A stretch of DNA of 39,067 nt from a virus. Shown here piece after piece: positions 18,085-25,450 of the stretch. Position numbers and translations under genes: made by a program. The stretch's first letter is position 1. Each line of letters starts with the position of its first letter. The stretch is from IMG/VR virus record IMGVR_UViG_3300005096_000054, positions 1-39,067 of that record. One strand, given 5' to 3'. Below the pieces are notes generated by a model, which saw nothing but the letters and a program-made list of their open reading frames with translations, was not told the origin of the DNA and did no database searches.

Positions 18085-18422
18085 GACAGAAAATAATCGA
18101 CTTTATTGGCCGCTGGTGGGTGTGGATAAGTGCCGCTATTGGCATCGTGTATGGCCTTAGCGCTATCAGGCGAGCAAACGTGCGGACCGAAAGGGCCAAT
18201 CAATCAATACAGGATGCGTCAGAGGCTGAAATTGAGGATGGATGGAGCGCCGTAGAAGACGCAACTGATAAGTTCTTTGAGGCACAGAAGAAATCGAGGC
18301 TGGTGAGGGAAAATGCGAACAAACAACTGGACAGGATTGCAACGACAGACGCGAGCGTGTCTGATCTTATTTCTGATTGGAACGCTGCTAACCGGCTGTC
18401 AGACGACGAGAACGTTACCTGA
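18081..18422 (+). CDS. Inner-membrane spanin candidate (Rz-like)
   Basis: A 113-residue protein with one N-terminal membrane helix (about 8-28, FIGRWWVWISAAIGIVYGL) and then a helical, charged periplasmic part with coiled-coil character (EDATDKFFEAQKKSRLVREN). Its ATG overlaps the endolysin stop. A lipoprotein gene starts inside it in the +1 frame, as in Rz/Rz1 pairs. The spanin function is inferred from topology and arrangement. Confidence 0.7.
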   Translation: MRQKIIDFIGRWWVWISAAIGIVYGLSAIRRANVRTERANQSIQDASEAEIEDGWSAVEDATDKFFEAQKKSRLVRENANKQLDRIATTDASVSDLISDWNAANRLSDDENVT

Positions 18423-18783
18423 CTGGCAGGGCCAACCTATTGCCGAAACGGCTGTCAGGCCAATTGAGCGATGTCAGTGGCCTGAGTCGGTCCAGGTTGA
18501 CGTAAATGGCAATCCCGGTGCCTTTCTCGATGCCAACGCATTAAAGGCGCTGACGGCCTGTCGCGCTGTCTCAGACGCGAATTATGATATCGCCAAGGCT
18601 AATGCAGAGGCCATTGATGCCCTGATCATCGCCTACAACGAGACACAGAAGCAGGGCCAGCGATATATCGAACTGGCTGAGTTTCAACTCAATGAGATTG
18701 AGGCTGACAGGCGTGAAGCGAATATAGAATCTTGGACTTACAAGGGGCTGCTCGGCCTCGTATTGATAGGGGTTGCATTTTGA
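18313..18783 (+). CDS. Outer-membrane lipoprotein spanin candidate (o- or u-spanin)
   Basis: A 156-residue protein that begins 110 bp before the end of the i-spanin-like gene, in another frame. It has a signal peptide with lipobox LLTGC (Cys29). It is much longer than a usual Rz1 and ends in a hydrophobic stretch (GLLGLVLIGVAF). A lipid anchor at one end and a membrane-like segment at the other is the layout of unimolecular spanins. Which type it is cannot be settled here. A GTGAGGGAAA Shine-Dalgarno precedes the ATG. Confidence 0.75.
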   Translation: MRTNNWTGLQRQTRACLILFLIGTLLTGCQTTRTLPDWQGQPIAETAVRPIERCQWPESVQVDVNGNPGAFLDANALKALTACRAVSDANYDIAKANAEAIDALIIAYNETQKQGQRYIELAEFQLNEIEADRREANIESWTYKGLLGLVLIGVAF

Positions 18784-19307
18784 AAAACTTCAAACTTAAA
18801 ACCGGGGCTATCTTGGTTGTCACGGCGTTGCTTATTTTCGTCTGGTGGGGATCTGCTGATGCCGGCGAGCTCTACATCGATGTTGGCCCGACACAGGTTG
18901 GTTCGACATTCTCCGGTGCCGGCATGCTCCAACTGAATAACCGTATTTCAAAGCACTTCGATATCGGGTTCGGCTACATCGGTGAGCAGGAATATGACGG
19001 GTTTAGGATTCGTGAACAGCTTTATGCTGGTGCTGAGTTCGTTGTCACTGATCCGTGGAAGCAGAGGGCCCGGATTGGATTCGGACCGTACTTCTTTCAG
19101 AGCGCGGACAGAATAGGTACGTCAAAATTCAGGGCCGGAATCAGCTTCGAGTATCGATTCACAGACAGAATAGGATTCAAGGCGCGCCATTTCTCTACTG
19201 CCGGCAGCGCGCCTGAGATTACCGTTTGTCGGATTAACGGCGTGTGTGAAACGAATGACTGGAATAGTGGAAATGATAGCTGGGCTAGGATTGTCTGGTA
19301 TTTCTGA
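18780..19307 (+). CDS. Outer-membrane beta-barrel, PagL-like lipid A deacylase candidate
   Basis: A 175-residue protein. The likely start is TTG at 18780, overlapping the previous TGA, with AGGGG upstream; a longer ATG frame from 18732 would put a charged leader before the signal peptide. Residues 8-28 are a signal peptide ending ADA-G. Alternating strands follow (FDIGFGYIGEQEYDG, RARIGFGPYFF), ending in an aromatic residue (WYF) as barrel proteins do. RHFSTAG places His137 and Ser139 as H-x-S, as in PagL. The third catalytic residue (Glu) is not at the usual spacing. It could remodel LPS or merely be a barrel. Confidence 0.55.
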   Translation: MKNFKLKTGAILVVTALLIFVWWGSADAGELYIDVGPTQVGSTFSGAGMLQLNNRISKHFDIGFGYIGEQEYDGFRIREQLYAGAEFVVTDPWKQRARIGFGPYFFQSADRIGTSKFRAGISFEYRFTDRIGFKARHFSTAGSAPEITVCRINGVCETNDWNSGNDSWARIVWYF

Positions 19308-19848
19308 ATTCGACAGGCGTTGTAATAGCCCTTTCTGCAGGCCATTTATAGCGAGCGATTCGCTTGTATAGTGCCGCATAATTGGCAACGCACCTCGGAT
19401 CACGCGCCCAGGCAGCAATACATTTTGTTTCTCCGAAAACCGTAATCAGCGTACCGCCTGTATCTTTGTTTCTAGCCTGTGTTGTTGCGTCTGCCCATCG
19501 GCAATTGCCGGGCTTATAGTCACCATCATTGTCAATACGGTCAATAGACATGCCTGCTGGCCTCTCTCCCATATCGGCAAGGAAGTTTTTGAATTTCAGC
19601 CAGGGACCGTGAAGCTTAATTCCTCTCCCGCCGTAGTGCTTGAACCTGATATGTCCTTCATATAGGCACCGTTGTTTCATCCCCTGCCATGTCATATAAG
19701 TAGGCGAAAGCGGCGCGTCACCGTGTCCACGGAGGAATTTCATAGGCCCGCCCGCTACTACGCCACGCTTCTTCACTGCGTGCCTTGCAATGAACGTATA
19801 TTGCCCACAACCGCACTCGCAGAGTTTGTCAGATTGGATTCTGCCCAC
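19285..19848 (-). CDS. HNH/AP2-type endonuclease
   Basis: About 187 residues if GTG at 19848 is the start, 1 nt after the upstream stop; ATGs at 19893 and 19941 would extend it. CECGCG near the N-terminus is a zinc-type cluster. TYMTWQGMKQRC, HYGGRGIKLHGPW and IDRIDNDGDYKPGNCRW are the hallmarks of a widespread phage HNH family. It is the last gene of the leftward operon and its 3' end overlaps that of the convergent barrel gene by 23 bp. It may be a homing nuclease. Confidence 0.85.
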   Translation of the reverse strand: MGRIQSDKLCECGCGQYTFIARHAVKKRGVVAGGPMKFLRGHGDAPLSPTYMTWQGMKQRCLYEGHIRFKHYGGRGIKLHGPWLKFKNFLADMGERPAGMSIDRIDNDGDYKPGNCRWADATTQARNKDTGGTLITVFGETKCIAAWARDPRCVANYAALYKRIARYKWPAERAITTPVEFRNTRQS

Positions 19849-19849
19849 C

Positions 19850-20065
19850 TCAACAAGCCCGCCGCTCAACAGTTCCAGGCGGAACCAAAACATAACAATT
19901 TCTATTAATGGCGATGCTTCCATCGTCCTGTGATGCAACAATTGCGCCAGCTACTACAACTACGCCAACTGCAATTATCGTGTTGCGCTTTTGCTCGTAC
20001 GTCATATTCGCGCATCCAGCCATAAGCATAATCGTCAAAAGTACTATTGTATTTTTCATTATCAT
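19850..20065 (-). CDS. Small lipoprotein
   Basis: A 71-residue protein with signal peptide and lipobox (LLTIMLMAGC), then a second hydrophobic helix (NTIIAVGVVVVAGAIVA). It starts with an ATGA overlap. An envelope protein expressed early could serve superinfection exclusion; this is inference only. Confidence 0.7.
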   Translation of the reverse strand: MIMKNTIVLLTIMLMAGCANMTYEQKRNTIIAVGVVVVAGAIVASQDDGSIAINRNCYVLVPPGTVERRAC

Positions 20066-20298
20066 TCCTTTGAGTTGTTAGTAAATTCAGCTCGCTTTCC
20101 AGGCGTTAATGCGGGAGCCGGCTGAGTAGTTTGTTTGTCATGGTCAAAATCTACGATGATCGGATTATAGCTCAGTACTTCAATTTCCAATATTTCGCCT
20201 GAATGATGTTTTTCGAATGCAGCCGCCGCTTCCGGCATGGTGTTCGCAATGACGCATTGCGATTCATGGAGCGCGCTTTTTATTCTGTAGACGATCAT
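20062..20298 (-). CDS. Hypothetical early protein, 78 aa
   Basis: A protein of unknown role. Its N-terminus has a mixed alpha/beta look (VYRIKSALHESQCVIANTM, then AAAAFEKHH). ATGA overlaps on both sides place it in the same leftward operon. Confidence 0.7.
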   Translation of the reverse strand: MIVYRIKSALHESQCVIANTMPEAAAAFEKHHSGEILEIEVLSYNPIIVDFDHDKQTTQPAPALTPGKRAEFTNNSKE

Positions 20299-20702
20299 GG
20301 AGTTTGCTCTTTACCGGGAGTCTCTGGACTACCTGAATCAGAGCCGCCAACTGATTCCAGCGGTATCTTGCCGGCATTATCCAGCCTGACGTATTCCTCA
20401 AGCATCATCGTCAATCGACTGACCTCAGCAGTCAGGCGCTCGACGCTGTCAACCATGTCATTCGCCGACTGCTCATGGGTTACTCGCCACATTGGTCCGC
20501 ACCCATTGGCGCAATCATGTGGCTTGTCATTGGCGCTAAAATTGCCGGACGCAGCGTGTAGATTCGTGGACACCAAGTAAAAATCGCAATTCTGACATTT
20601 CCAATGACCCGGAAGATGCACTAACTTCTCAAGTCGCTCGACATCGCAGTACGGGCACGTCTTATCGTGCGGCCAGTTAAATCCGTGTTTTCGGCAGTTC
20701 AT
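20295..20702 (-). CDS. Zinc-ribbon early protein, 135 aa
   Basis: Cysteine pairs appear at CPYC near 16-19, CQNC near 36-39, and a C-x3-C pair (CANGC) near 64-68 that leads into GPMWRV, followed by a coiled coil (VERLTAEVSRLTMMLEEYV). It resembles a family of phage proteins of unknown function with a zinc-binding head. Coupled on both sides. Confidence 0.75.
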   Translation of the reverse strand: MNCRKHGFNWPHDKTCPYCDVERLEKLVHLPGHWKCQNCDFYLVSTNLHAASGNFSANDKPHDCANGCGPMWRVTHEQSANDMVDSVERLTAEVSRLTMMLEEYVRLDNAGKIPLESVGGSDSGSPETPGKEQTP

Positions 20703-21394
20703 TGTTTATCTCCGCCATCCGAACTACCAACATCGGTAGATACTGGTATTTCGTTGGTAGTTGGGACATCTCTTTTGTCCAGAACGGACTGCGCTTGCTC
20801 TGATGGAAGAGGTCCGCCGTTGTAGAATGTGTCCCGAACCCATTGCTGCCCCTCTAAGAACTCCGGATGCTTTCGCCAGTCTTGGCCATACAGCTTTTCG
20901 CACATCTCTTCAGGAGTTAGGAATGGACTTAGAGCTATGCCCACGGCGGCCTCAGTACTGTCACTCGTAAACGAATCAACATTTTTGAGAGTTGACGGCT
21001 GACTCAGGTCATCACCGGGCCCAAGCGCTTCATTACACTCGTCCCAAATGCTCTTCATAGTAAACGCAGCCCCGTCCTCTCCCGCTCCCTGATACCAGTC
21101 ACCGGATTGCTTTTGGATTGATTTGAGGGTGGATTCCAAAGCTGTATTTCGTTCCCTAAGTGCAGTATCACAGTCAAGCAAATAATCTAGCGAGATCTCT
21201 TTGTGGTGCGCGACTGCGATTTCTAAGGATTCGATCTCATGCTTCATATCTTCGATGCCACGATTCGTTAGCCTGTCGATCTTGGCCTGCGCCTGTTCCA
21301 GTTCATCGCACACATCGAGACAATTCTGCCTATGCATGGACGTGGTTGTATAGCTTGCCACATGTCGTCGCAACGTCTCCATGTTAGTACTCAC
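20699..21394 (-). CDS. Hypothetical coiled-coil protein, 231 aa
   Basis: Helical heptad-like segments at the N-terminus (CDVCDELEQAQAKIDRL type pattern) are followed by an acidic, low-complexity C-terminus. The segment FLTPEEMCEKLYGQDWRKHP looks conserved. The function is unknown to me. Confidence 0.7.
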   Translation of the reverse strand: MSTNMETLRRHVASYTTTSMHRQNCLDVCDELEQAQAKIDRLTNRGIEDMKHEIESLEIAVAHHKEISLDYLLDCDTALRERNTALESTLKSIQKQSGDWYQGAGEDGAAFTMKSIWDECNEALGPGDDLSQPSTLKNVDSFTSDSTEAAVGIALSPFLTPEEMCEKLYGQDWRKHPEFLEGQQWVRDTFYNGGPLPSEQAQSVLDKRDVPTTNEIPVSTDVGSSDGGDKQ

Positions 21395-21678
21395 GTTTGC
21401 TCTCCAGATGGATCGTCAGTCGTTTTACAATCCGTGTCGTCCTGACATCGATGGCTTTGCCAAGCCCGTTCTTTGTCCGGCATACAGTCTCCGTCCCAGT
21501 GCATAGCAGTTTCGAAACCAGCCATAAACGCAGCCTTTTCTCTGGCGTTGGCCTTTTTGAGTTCGTCACACATCTCGATCAATCGTTGACGAGCACATAG
21601 AATATTGGCAGAGGACGATACACTCATGGCCGAAATCATTTCATCGGTGGTCATTGGTGATTTGAATGCGTCACTCAT
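21391..21678 (-). CDS. Hypothetical early protein, 95 aa
   Basis: The start at 21678 (MSDAFKSP) overlaps the upstream stop as ATGA; the frame stays open to 21720. The middle is helical (LIEMCDELKKANAREKAAFM), and the end is acidic and polar. Unknown function. Confidence 0.65.
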   Translation of the reverse strand: MSDAFKSPMTTDEMISAMSVSSSANILCARQRLIEMCDELKKANAREKAAFMAGFETAMHWDGDCMPDKERAWQSHRCQDDTDCKTTDDPSGEQT

Positions 21679-21971
21679 TCCTGATCCCCAGCAAGCACGT
21701 ATCGGTATGTGCCTAGGCAATTATTAGTTGCACGTTCAAGCGCCTTTTCTCTCGAAGCATGGACGTAACGATGCATGCTGTGTGGGTAATGGTTTACCCA
21801 TAATTCTTCCATCGGCAGATCGGGCTTGACTCGGTATTCAGTTGTATTGAACCAGCATGGCGAATCTATTATAGGACGCCACTCTATATCGTCCTCAACA
21901 TCACGAAATTCAATCTTAGCCCCATCCGCCCACTTTTTTATCAGCGTTGCGTGCTTGTGTGGTTTGTTCAT
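21675..21971 (-). CDS. Phage protein with WADGA...YRVKP domain
   Basis: A 98-residue protein. KKWADGAKIEFR, then CWFNTTEYRVKP, is a widespread phage pattern of unknown function. The start at 21971 has a strong GGAGAGAGGA; a GTG at 21983 lies upstream. Confidence 0.75.
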   Translation of the reverse strand: MNKPHKHATLIKKWADGAKIEFRDVEDDIEWRPIIDSPCWFNTTEYRVKPDLPMEELWVNHYPHSMHRYVHASREKALERATNNCLGTYRYVLAGDQE

Positions 21972-22102
21972 TCCTCTCTCCACTTCTGAATTTCAAGGAT
22001 TACAAATATCAACGCTAATGTCGTCGTAGTCCACGGCCCCGCTTCGCCGTAGACGGCAAATAACAGGGCGATTGCTATGGCCGCTCGGAGTAGCTCTTTC
22101 AT
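21968..22102 (-). CDS. Small membrane protein, 44 aa
   Basis: This short frame fills the gap between annotated-size genes. It encodes two hydrophobic stretches (AAIAIALLFAVYGEAG and TLALIFVILEIQ) with a Lys/Glu-rich start and a charged end. ATG and stop both overlap neighbours (TGATG upstream, ATGA downstream), strong evidence for a real gene. Function unknown. Confidence 0.65.
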   Translation of the reverse strand: MKELLRAAIAIALLFAVYGEAGPWTTTTLALIFVILEIQKWREE

Positions 22103-22233
22103 CAGTCAATGCCCCTCTCGCGCCTTCGGTTTCGATTAGCAGACCAAGCTATTGCGAGGAAAGACGCGATTAGCAATATGCCACCTATTACTGCGTATCC
22201 CATTATCATGGCTATCAAGTTCATTGTTTGCAT
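22102..22233 (-). CDS. Small membrane protein, 43 aa
   Basis: One long hydrophobic helix (MGYAVIGGILLIASFLAIAW) is followed by a strongly basic tail (NRNRRRERG), the layout of a single-pass protein with its C-terminus inside the cell. GGAAG precedes the ATG. It is coupled to the next small membrane gene. Confidence 0.65.
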   Translation of the reverse strand: MQTMNLIAMIMGYAVIGGILLIASFLAIAWSANRNRRRERGID

Positions 22234-22433
22234 GGCTGTCTTCCAAGTAGTGCCTCACGAGAAATGGCCCGCACTGCTCCGGCATAGCCGAATAACGAGT
22301 CTGTTTTTTCGTTTACTGGCAAAGAGATAAGCCGTCGCAACGCTTCCTCAAGCTCCGCAATCCGCAAAGCATTCTCATCCAGTATCTTGCGTGATCCGGT
22401 TTGGCAGACATCGAAATCTTCTGGGGCATTCAC
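22221..22433 (-). CDS. Hypothetical early protein, 70 aa
   Basis: The start is GTG at 22433, overlapping the upstream stop (GTGA). The protein has a short DFDVCQTG segment, a helical heptad stretch (RIAELEEALRRLISL) and an EALLGR ending seen in small phage proteins. Unknown function. Confidence 0.65.
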   Translation of the reverse strand: MNAPEDFDVCQTGSRKILDENALRIAELEEALRRLISLPVNEKTDSLFGYAGAVRAISREALLGRQPCKQ

Positions 22434-22765
22434 GACCTAAAGGCCCATTCGGGAGATTCGGCAAAATTAGCTGCGGTCGGCAAGAGATCAAGCCGCTTAT
22501 TCTGGATTAGCCTGCCGAACTTGTCAGCCTGTCTGCGTCCAAAGTGACGAACCAGCTTGTCGTGATAAGAAATAGTTCCAGGCTCACATTTCAGCACACG
22601 GCGAATACGAGGCTTGCCGACGACCCTTGATCGCCTTAGCTTCTTATATGGGTCGCTAAGCACAGGATCAGGATAGTGCGTTGCTCGTATCGGAACCCTT
22701 TCTTTTATGCTGTAAACAAATCCAGCCATTGCGGTTATGAAACCGCGAAATACTCCACCTTTCAT
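22430..22765 (-). CDS. Hypothetical basic protein, 111 aa
   Basis: The start at 22765 overlaps the upstream stop (ATGA); the frame extends to 22882 without that coupling. The N-terminus is hydrophobic (VFRGFITAMAGFVYSI), and the middle is very basic (KKLRRSRVVGKPRIRRVLK). Unknown function. Confidence 0.6.
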   Translation of the reverse strand: MKGGVFRGFITAMAGFVYSIKERVPIRATHYPDPVLSDPYKKLRRSRVVGKPRIRRVLKCEPGTISYHDKLVRHFGRRQADKFGRLIQNKRLDLLPTAANFAESPEWAFRS

Positions 22766-23214
22766 GATTCTTCCTCCGGTTGGCAAGTTGATTTCGTTAC
22801 CTGCTTTTGTTTGTCGTCGACTCGCTCCGCACCGTCCGCCGTCCTTCGATATGTGAGGTCCGGCAGAGAATTGAGCGTGCAAAATCCTGGTTGAAGATTG
22901 TGCTTATCGAGAATATCGTCAACAGCCTTTTCACAGGTGGCCTGTAGCTCATTGGCAATCTTGTCGATATCGCAGCACCAATCTTCAGTACCCTCCGACA
23001 TCTCACTGCAAGCCCCATTCGTAAGCCCGTCTCCAATGTTATCGAGATACCATGAGCCCTTGTTTGGCGCACCTTCCCCGGCGTAAATCACGAACGTCTC
23101 ACCGATCTTCGGCTCATCGTTTATATCAACATAGTCGCAAGCGCATTCATCGGCATCGTCGTAATTGTACGGGTCACAATCGTTGTGGCCGTAATGGGTT
23201 GTCTTTTCAGTCAT
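22762..23214 (-). CDS. Acidic cysteine-rich protein, 150 aa
   Basis: Very acidic, Asp/Tyr/Cys-rich start (NDCDPYNYDDADECACDY), and more Cys in the middle (CSEMSEGTEDWCCD). An acidic surface could mimic DNA, as some phage inhibitors of host nucleases do, but this is only a composition-based thought. ATG start next to the upstream stop. Confidence 0.65.
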   Translation of the reverse strand: MTEKTTHYGHNDCDPYNYDDADECACDYVDINDEPKIGETFVIYAGEGAPNKGSWYLDNIGDGLTNGACSEMSEGTEDWCCDIDKIANELQATCEKAVDDILDKHNLQPGFCTLNSLPDLTYRRTADGAERVDDKQKQVTKSTCQPEEES

Positions 23215-23509
23215 GCTCCTGTTCTCCCTCTGCCATCTCCACAGTTTCCGGTTGATGCGTTATCGACGTTAGCTTTGATATCTGATCGTCGATGTGGGCC
23301 TTAGCTGCAAGGTATTTTTCCTGCAATTCGCTCTGCTTTTCCTTGAGAGCAGCGACCTGTTTTGACACGTATTCCTTTGCGTCTAGGTCGGGGAAGTATA
23401 CTGTGACGTATTCGGTGATTCGAACATCCTCCGAATATTTCTTTATTCTCTCTTCGCCAAAAGACTCATAGCCGCCAAGGCTTCTGAATGCCGCAATCGT
23501 TCTCTTCAT
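23207..23509 (-). CDS. Coiled-coil protein, 100 aa
   Basis: The start at 23509 overlaps the stop of the small upstream gene (ATGA); a start at 23527 would add six residues. A long helix (ALKEKQSELQEKYLAAKAH) suggests oligomerisation. Unknown function. Confidence 0.65.
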   Translation of the reverse strand: MKRTIAAFRSLGGYESFGEERIKKYSEDVRITEYVTVYFPDLDAKEYVSKQVAALKEKQSELQEKYLAAKAHIDDQISKLTSITHQPETVEMAEGEQEHD

Positions 23510-23640
23510 AACGCCCTCACCAGCCAAAGCCGATCATTCTCGATCTTGACCCGATACCCGTTGCTGCAAAGCCAGGTGTAGATTGTGTGGCCGATTGGAT
23601 AGCGAGTGCAGTCTATGCGGTTGAGTGGTTTGATGGTCAT
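23506..23640 (-). CDS. Small protein, 44 aa
   Basis: Both ends are coupled by ATGA overlaps. The product is compact and mixed (CTRYPIGHTIYTWLCSNGYR, then RLWLVRAL). It fills a gap between the HTH gene and the coiled-coil gene. A longer alternative frame in this region (23534-23779) was judged a shadow. Confidence 0.6.
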   Translation of the reverse strand: MTIKPLNRIDCTRYPIGHTIYTWLCSNGYRVKIENDRLWLVRAL

Positions 23641-23843
23641 AGTACTCTCCAAGACAAAAGGTATTGACGCTGGCGAATTGATAGTTCGTTACTCTTAACT
23701 GGTGCCGACCAGCCCGGATCAAGGCCCAAAATGCGACGAACCTGAGCGCGCGGGACGCCGGTATATCGCTCGATAGCACACTGGCTCAAGCCTTGATTGT
23801 GTAGCTCTCGCACTTGGTTGAAATTGTCGGCAGGGAGGCTCAT
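23637..23843 (-). CDS. Helix-turn-helix protein, 68 aa
   Basis: Residues 8-37 form a resolvase-like HTH (VRELHNQGLSQCAIERYTGV, then RAQVRRIL). It follows the exonuclease gene with an ATGA overlap. A DNA-binding regulator is likely; the target is unknown. Confidence 0.7.
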   Translation of the reverse strand: MSLPADNFNQVRELHNQGLSQCAIERYTGVPRAQVRRILGLDPGWSAPVKSNELSIRQRQYLLSWRVL

Positions 23844-24448
23844 GCAGCTTTCCTGTTTAGGAGTTTATCCCGCGTTTCGCTCAGGTCTTTGGCGAACTGA
23901 GTCAGCGCCTTGCCGACCAGATCCGTGTAATCGTCCGGCTCTACCGATACCACCAGCGGATCAAAGTCAGGGTGATACGAAATGAACCGCCACGGCAGGC
24001 CAGTAATGAACATGGAGCCGTGAACCTGTGGCTTGTAGAAATCAGGCAGCGTTCCGTTTAGCAGGTAGCCAACGTGGGTCGATGCCTTGGGACACTTTAT
24101 CTCGACGCCGTAGGTTTCAGTGAGTGAGTCGGGGCTACAGCCTAATGTCGCCTCGTCGTTTGTCACAAAGCCAACTTGGTCGAGATCGCAATTGTGGTGC
24201 ATCTCATACCAATCCCTAGCTTCCTCTTCCAGCTCAATTCCACGAAGCATCCATTTCGTCGGCTCGAAACCTTCCTCTTCCTCTTTTGAGACGGGTTCGG
24301 CGATAAGTTCATGCATGTATTGGCGAGACTGAGCCGACAGCTTGGCTGTCTTTGGCGTGATGATTTTGTCGCACTTCGACATCGTGGGAACGCCTCGCCT
24401 GATCTGCCACCAGAGCTCTGAATACTGATCCATTTTGTGGACAATCAT
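23840..24448 (-). CDS. YqaJ-type recombination exonuclease
   Basis: A 202-residue PD-(D/E)XK nuclease of the YqaJ/lambda-exo type. The catalytic set is visible: Glu72 region (GIELEEEARDWYE), Asp107 in GCSPDSL, and Glu116-x-Lys118 in GVEIKCP, followed by a YKPQVHG strand. It makes 3' overhangs that the ERF protein next to it anneals. A start at 24433 is also possible. Confidence 0.93.
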   Translation of the reverse strand: MIVHKMDQYSELWWQIRRGVPTMSKCDKIITPKTAKLSAQSRQYMHELIAEPVSKEEEEGFEPTKWMLRGIELEEEARDWYEMHHNCDLDQVGFVTNDEATLGCSPDSLTETYGVEIKCPKASTHVGYLLNGTLPDFYKPQVHGSMFITGLPWRFISYHPDFDPLVVSVEPDDYTDLVGKALTQFAKDLSETRDKLLNRKAA

Positions 24449-25155
24449 CGCGAAGCCTCCAGCTTAGTAATGCAGCGCCCGTGGTTCTCAAGCGGTATTT
24501 CGTCAATGGCCGGAACTCTGGCCCACTTCAGGAATCGACCCAGATCAACGCCTACCTCTTCTCGTAGGGCGTCAAGGTCGGCTGCTTGATCTTCAGTGAT
24601 AACCTCTGCTAACACGCCTGAGTTTCCATCATCGTCAGGCGTATCCTGAGCGATAACTCCGGTAACAGCCTGAAGCGTAGATCCCTGTAAATAGGTAATT
24701 GTGGATTTGATCTGCTGTAGCTGGTTCTTGCTGCCAGAAGTATCGGGCGGGCCGGACATTGATACATTCTCGCTGTGCCCAAGCGTATGAGTCAGATAGC
24801 AAGTTGCAGTGATTAGTTCGCCCTGCTCTATCTTCCATGTGGCATTCAGGCCAAAAGGTGCAAGTGCCGCGGCAAGCGTGTTAGCGATATTACCGATGCT
24901 GGCGTATCGAGAGCCATATTGAGAGTTCGTCTTGTCTTTAGTGATGACAACTCCCTGCTTGTTGAATTCAGCCATCGCCTCGAAATAAGCCTCTCTGGCC
25001 TTGTCGTCTTTCCAGCGACGTTCGAGCTCCATTAGCTTCTCGATCTTTTCCAGGTCGTGACCCTGCTCAACCGCAGAGGCCAGCATGTGCATTGGTGTTA
25101 TAACAGCTACCTCCTGAATAACCGCCGTGTCTTTTTCCGCATTTGCCTTGTTCAT
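24445..25155 (-). CDS. erf: ERF-family single-strand annealing protein
   Basis: A 236-residue protein. The ERF core is clear: FNKQGVVITKDKTNSQYGSR, then YASIGNIANTLAAALAPFGL, and SGSKNQLQQIKSTITYLQG. It binds single strands and anneals homologous DNA, together with the exonuclease encoded downstream with an ATGA overlap. The acidic C-terminal region is variable in the family. Confidence 0.93.
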   Translation of the reverse strand: MNKANAEKDTAVIQEVAVITPMHMLASAVEQGHDLEKIEKLMELERRWKDDKAREAYFEAMAEFNKQGVVITKDKTNSQYGSRYASIGNIANTLAAALAPFGLNATWKIEQGELITATCYLTHTLGHSENVSMSGPPDTSGSKNQLQQIKSTITYLQGSTLQAVTGVIAQDTPDDDGNSGVLAEVITEDQAADLDALREEVGVDLGRFLKWARVPAIDEIPLENHGRCITKLEASR

Positions 25156-25373
25156 TTCTTATCCCTCTCCAAAACCCTGTTCCCAGCATCCACAACACAA
25201 TCCCGAAATACTTTCCCAGCAGCCTCGAAATCCCCGATCAGAATGTATCCCTTCATATCCTCAAGATAAGAGCCGACAGGTCCGTAGTCTTCGTTGATCT
25301 GATCGGTGATGTATTCGTTCGCGACGGAATCTTTCATGCGCTCGATGATTGTGAGGCCGGATTCATATGTCAT
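25152..25373 (-). CDS. Hypothetical protein, 73 aa, first gene of leftward operon
   Basis: A mainly helical protein (GLTIIERMKDSVANEYI, DFEAAGKVFRDCVVDAGN). A Shine-Dalgarno AGAGGAAG precedes the ATG, 20 bp after the predicted transcription start. It is the first gene of the recombination operon and is coupled to erf. Unknown function. Confidence 0.7.
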   Translation of the reverse strand: MTYESGLTIIERMKDSVANEYITDQINEDYGPVGSYLEDMKGYILIGDFEAAGKVFRDCVVDAGNRVLERDKK

Positions 25374-25397
25374 GGGTGCTTCCTCTGTGAATAAAAC

Positions 25398-25422
25398 AAC
25401 GATAGCAGCTAGCTATTGCGTT
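25398..25422. promoter_or_regulatory. Operator-like dyad between early promoters
   Basis: An imperfect palindrome with AACG at 25398-25401, a central AGCTAGCT at 25407-25414 and CGTT at 25419-25422. It covers the leftward -10 and spacer and the rightward -35, so a bound Cro-like dimer could block both. Binding is inferred. Confidence 0.45.
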
Positions 25423-25427
25423 GTCCA
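25399..25427 (-). promoter_or_regulatory. Leftward early promoter (PL-like)
   Basis: On the - strand TGGACA (25427-25422), a 17-bp spacer and TATCGT (25404-25399) form a sigma70-like promoter that would start near 25392 and serve the recombination operon. Its -35 side overlaps the rightward promoter. Confidence 0.55.
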
Positions 25428-25444
25428 GCACTTCTTGCTATATT
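25416..25444 (+). promoter_or_regulatory. Rightward early promoter (PR-like), leaderless
   Basis: TTGCGT at 25416-25421, a 17-bp spacer and TATATT at 25439-25444. The start is expected about 7 nt later, at the ATG of the Cro-like gene (25451). Confidence 0.65.
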
Positions 25445-25450
25445 TGCAGC

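Noticed and set aside
22762-23214. Acidic protein as a DNA-mimic anti-restriction factor
   Set aside because: Only composition supports this; there is no recognised Ocr- or Ard-like pattern.
23534-23779. 81-codon frame on the - strand
   Set aside because: It overlaps the HTH gene and a coupled 44-codon gene, and its translation looks random.
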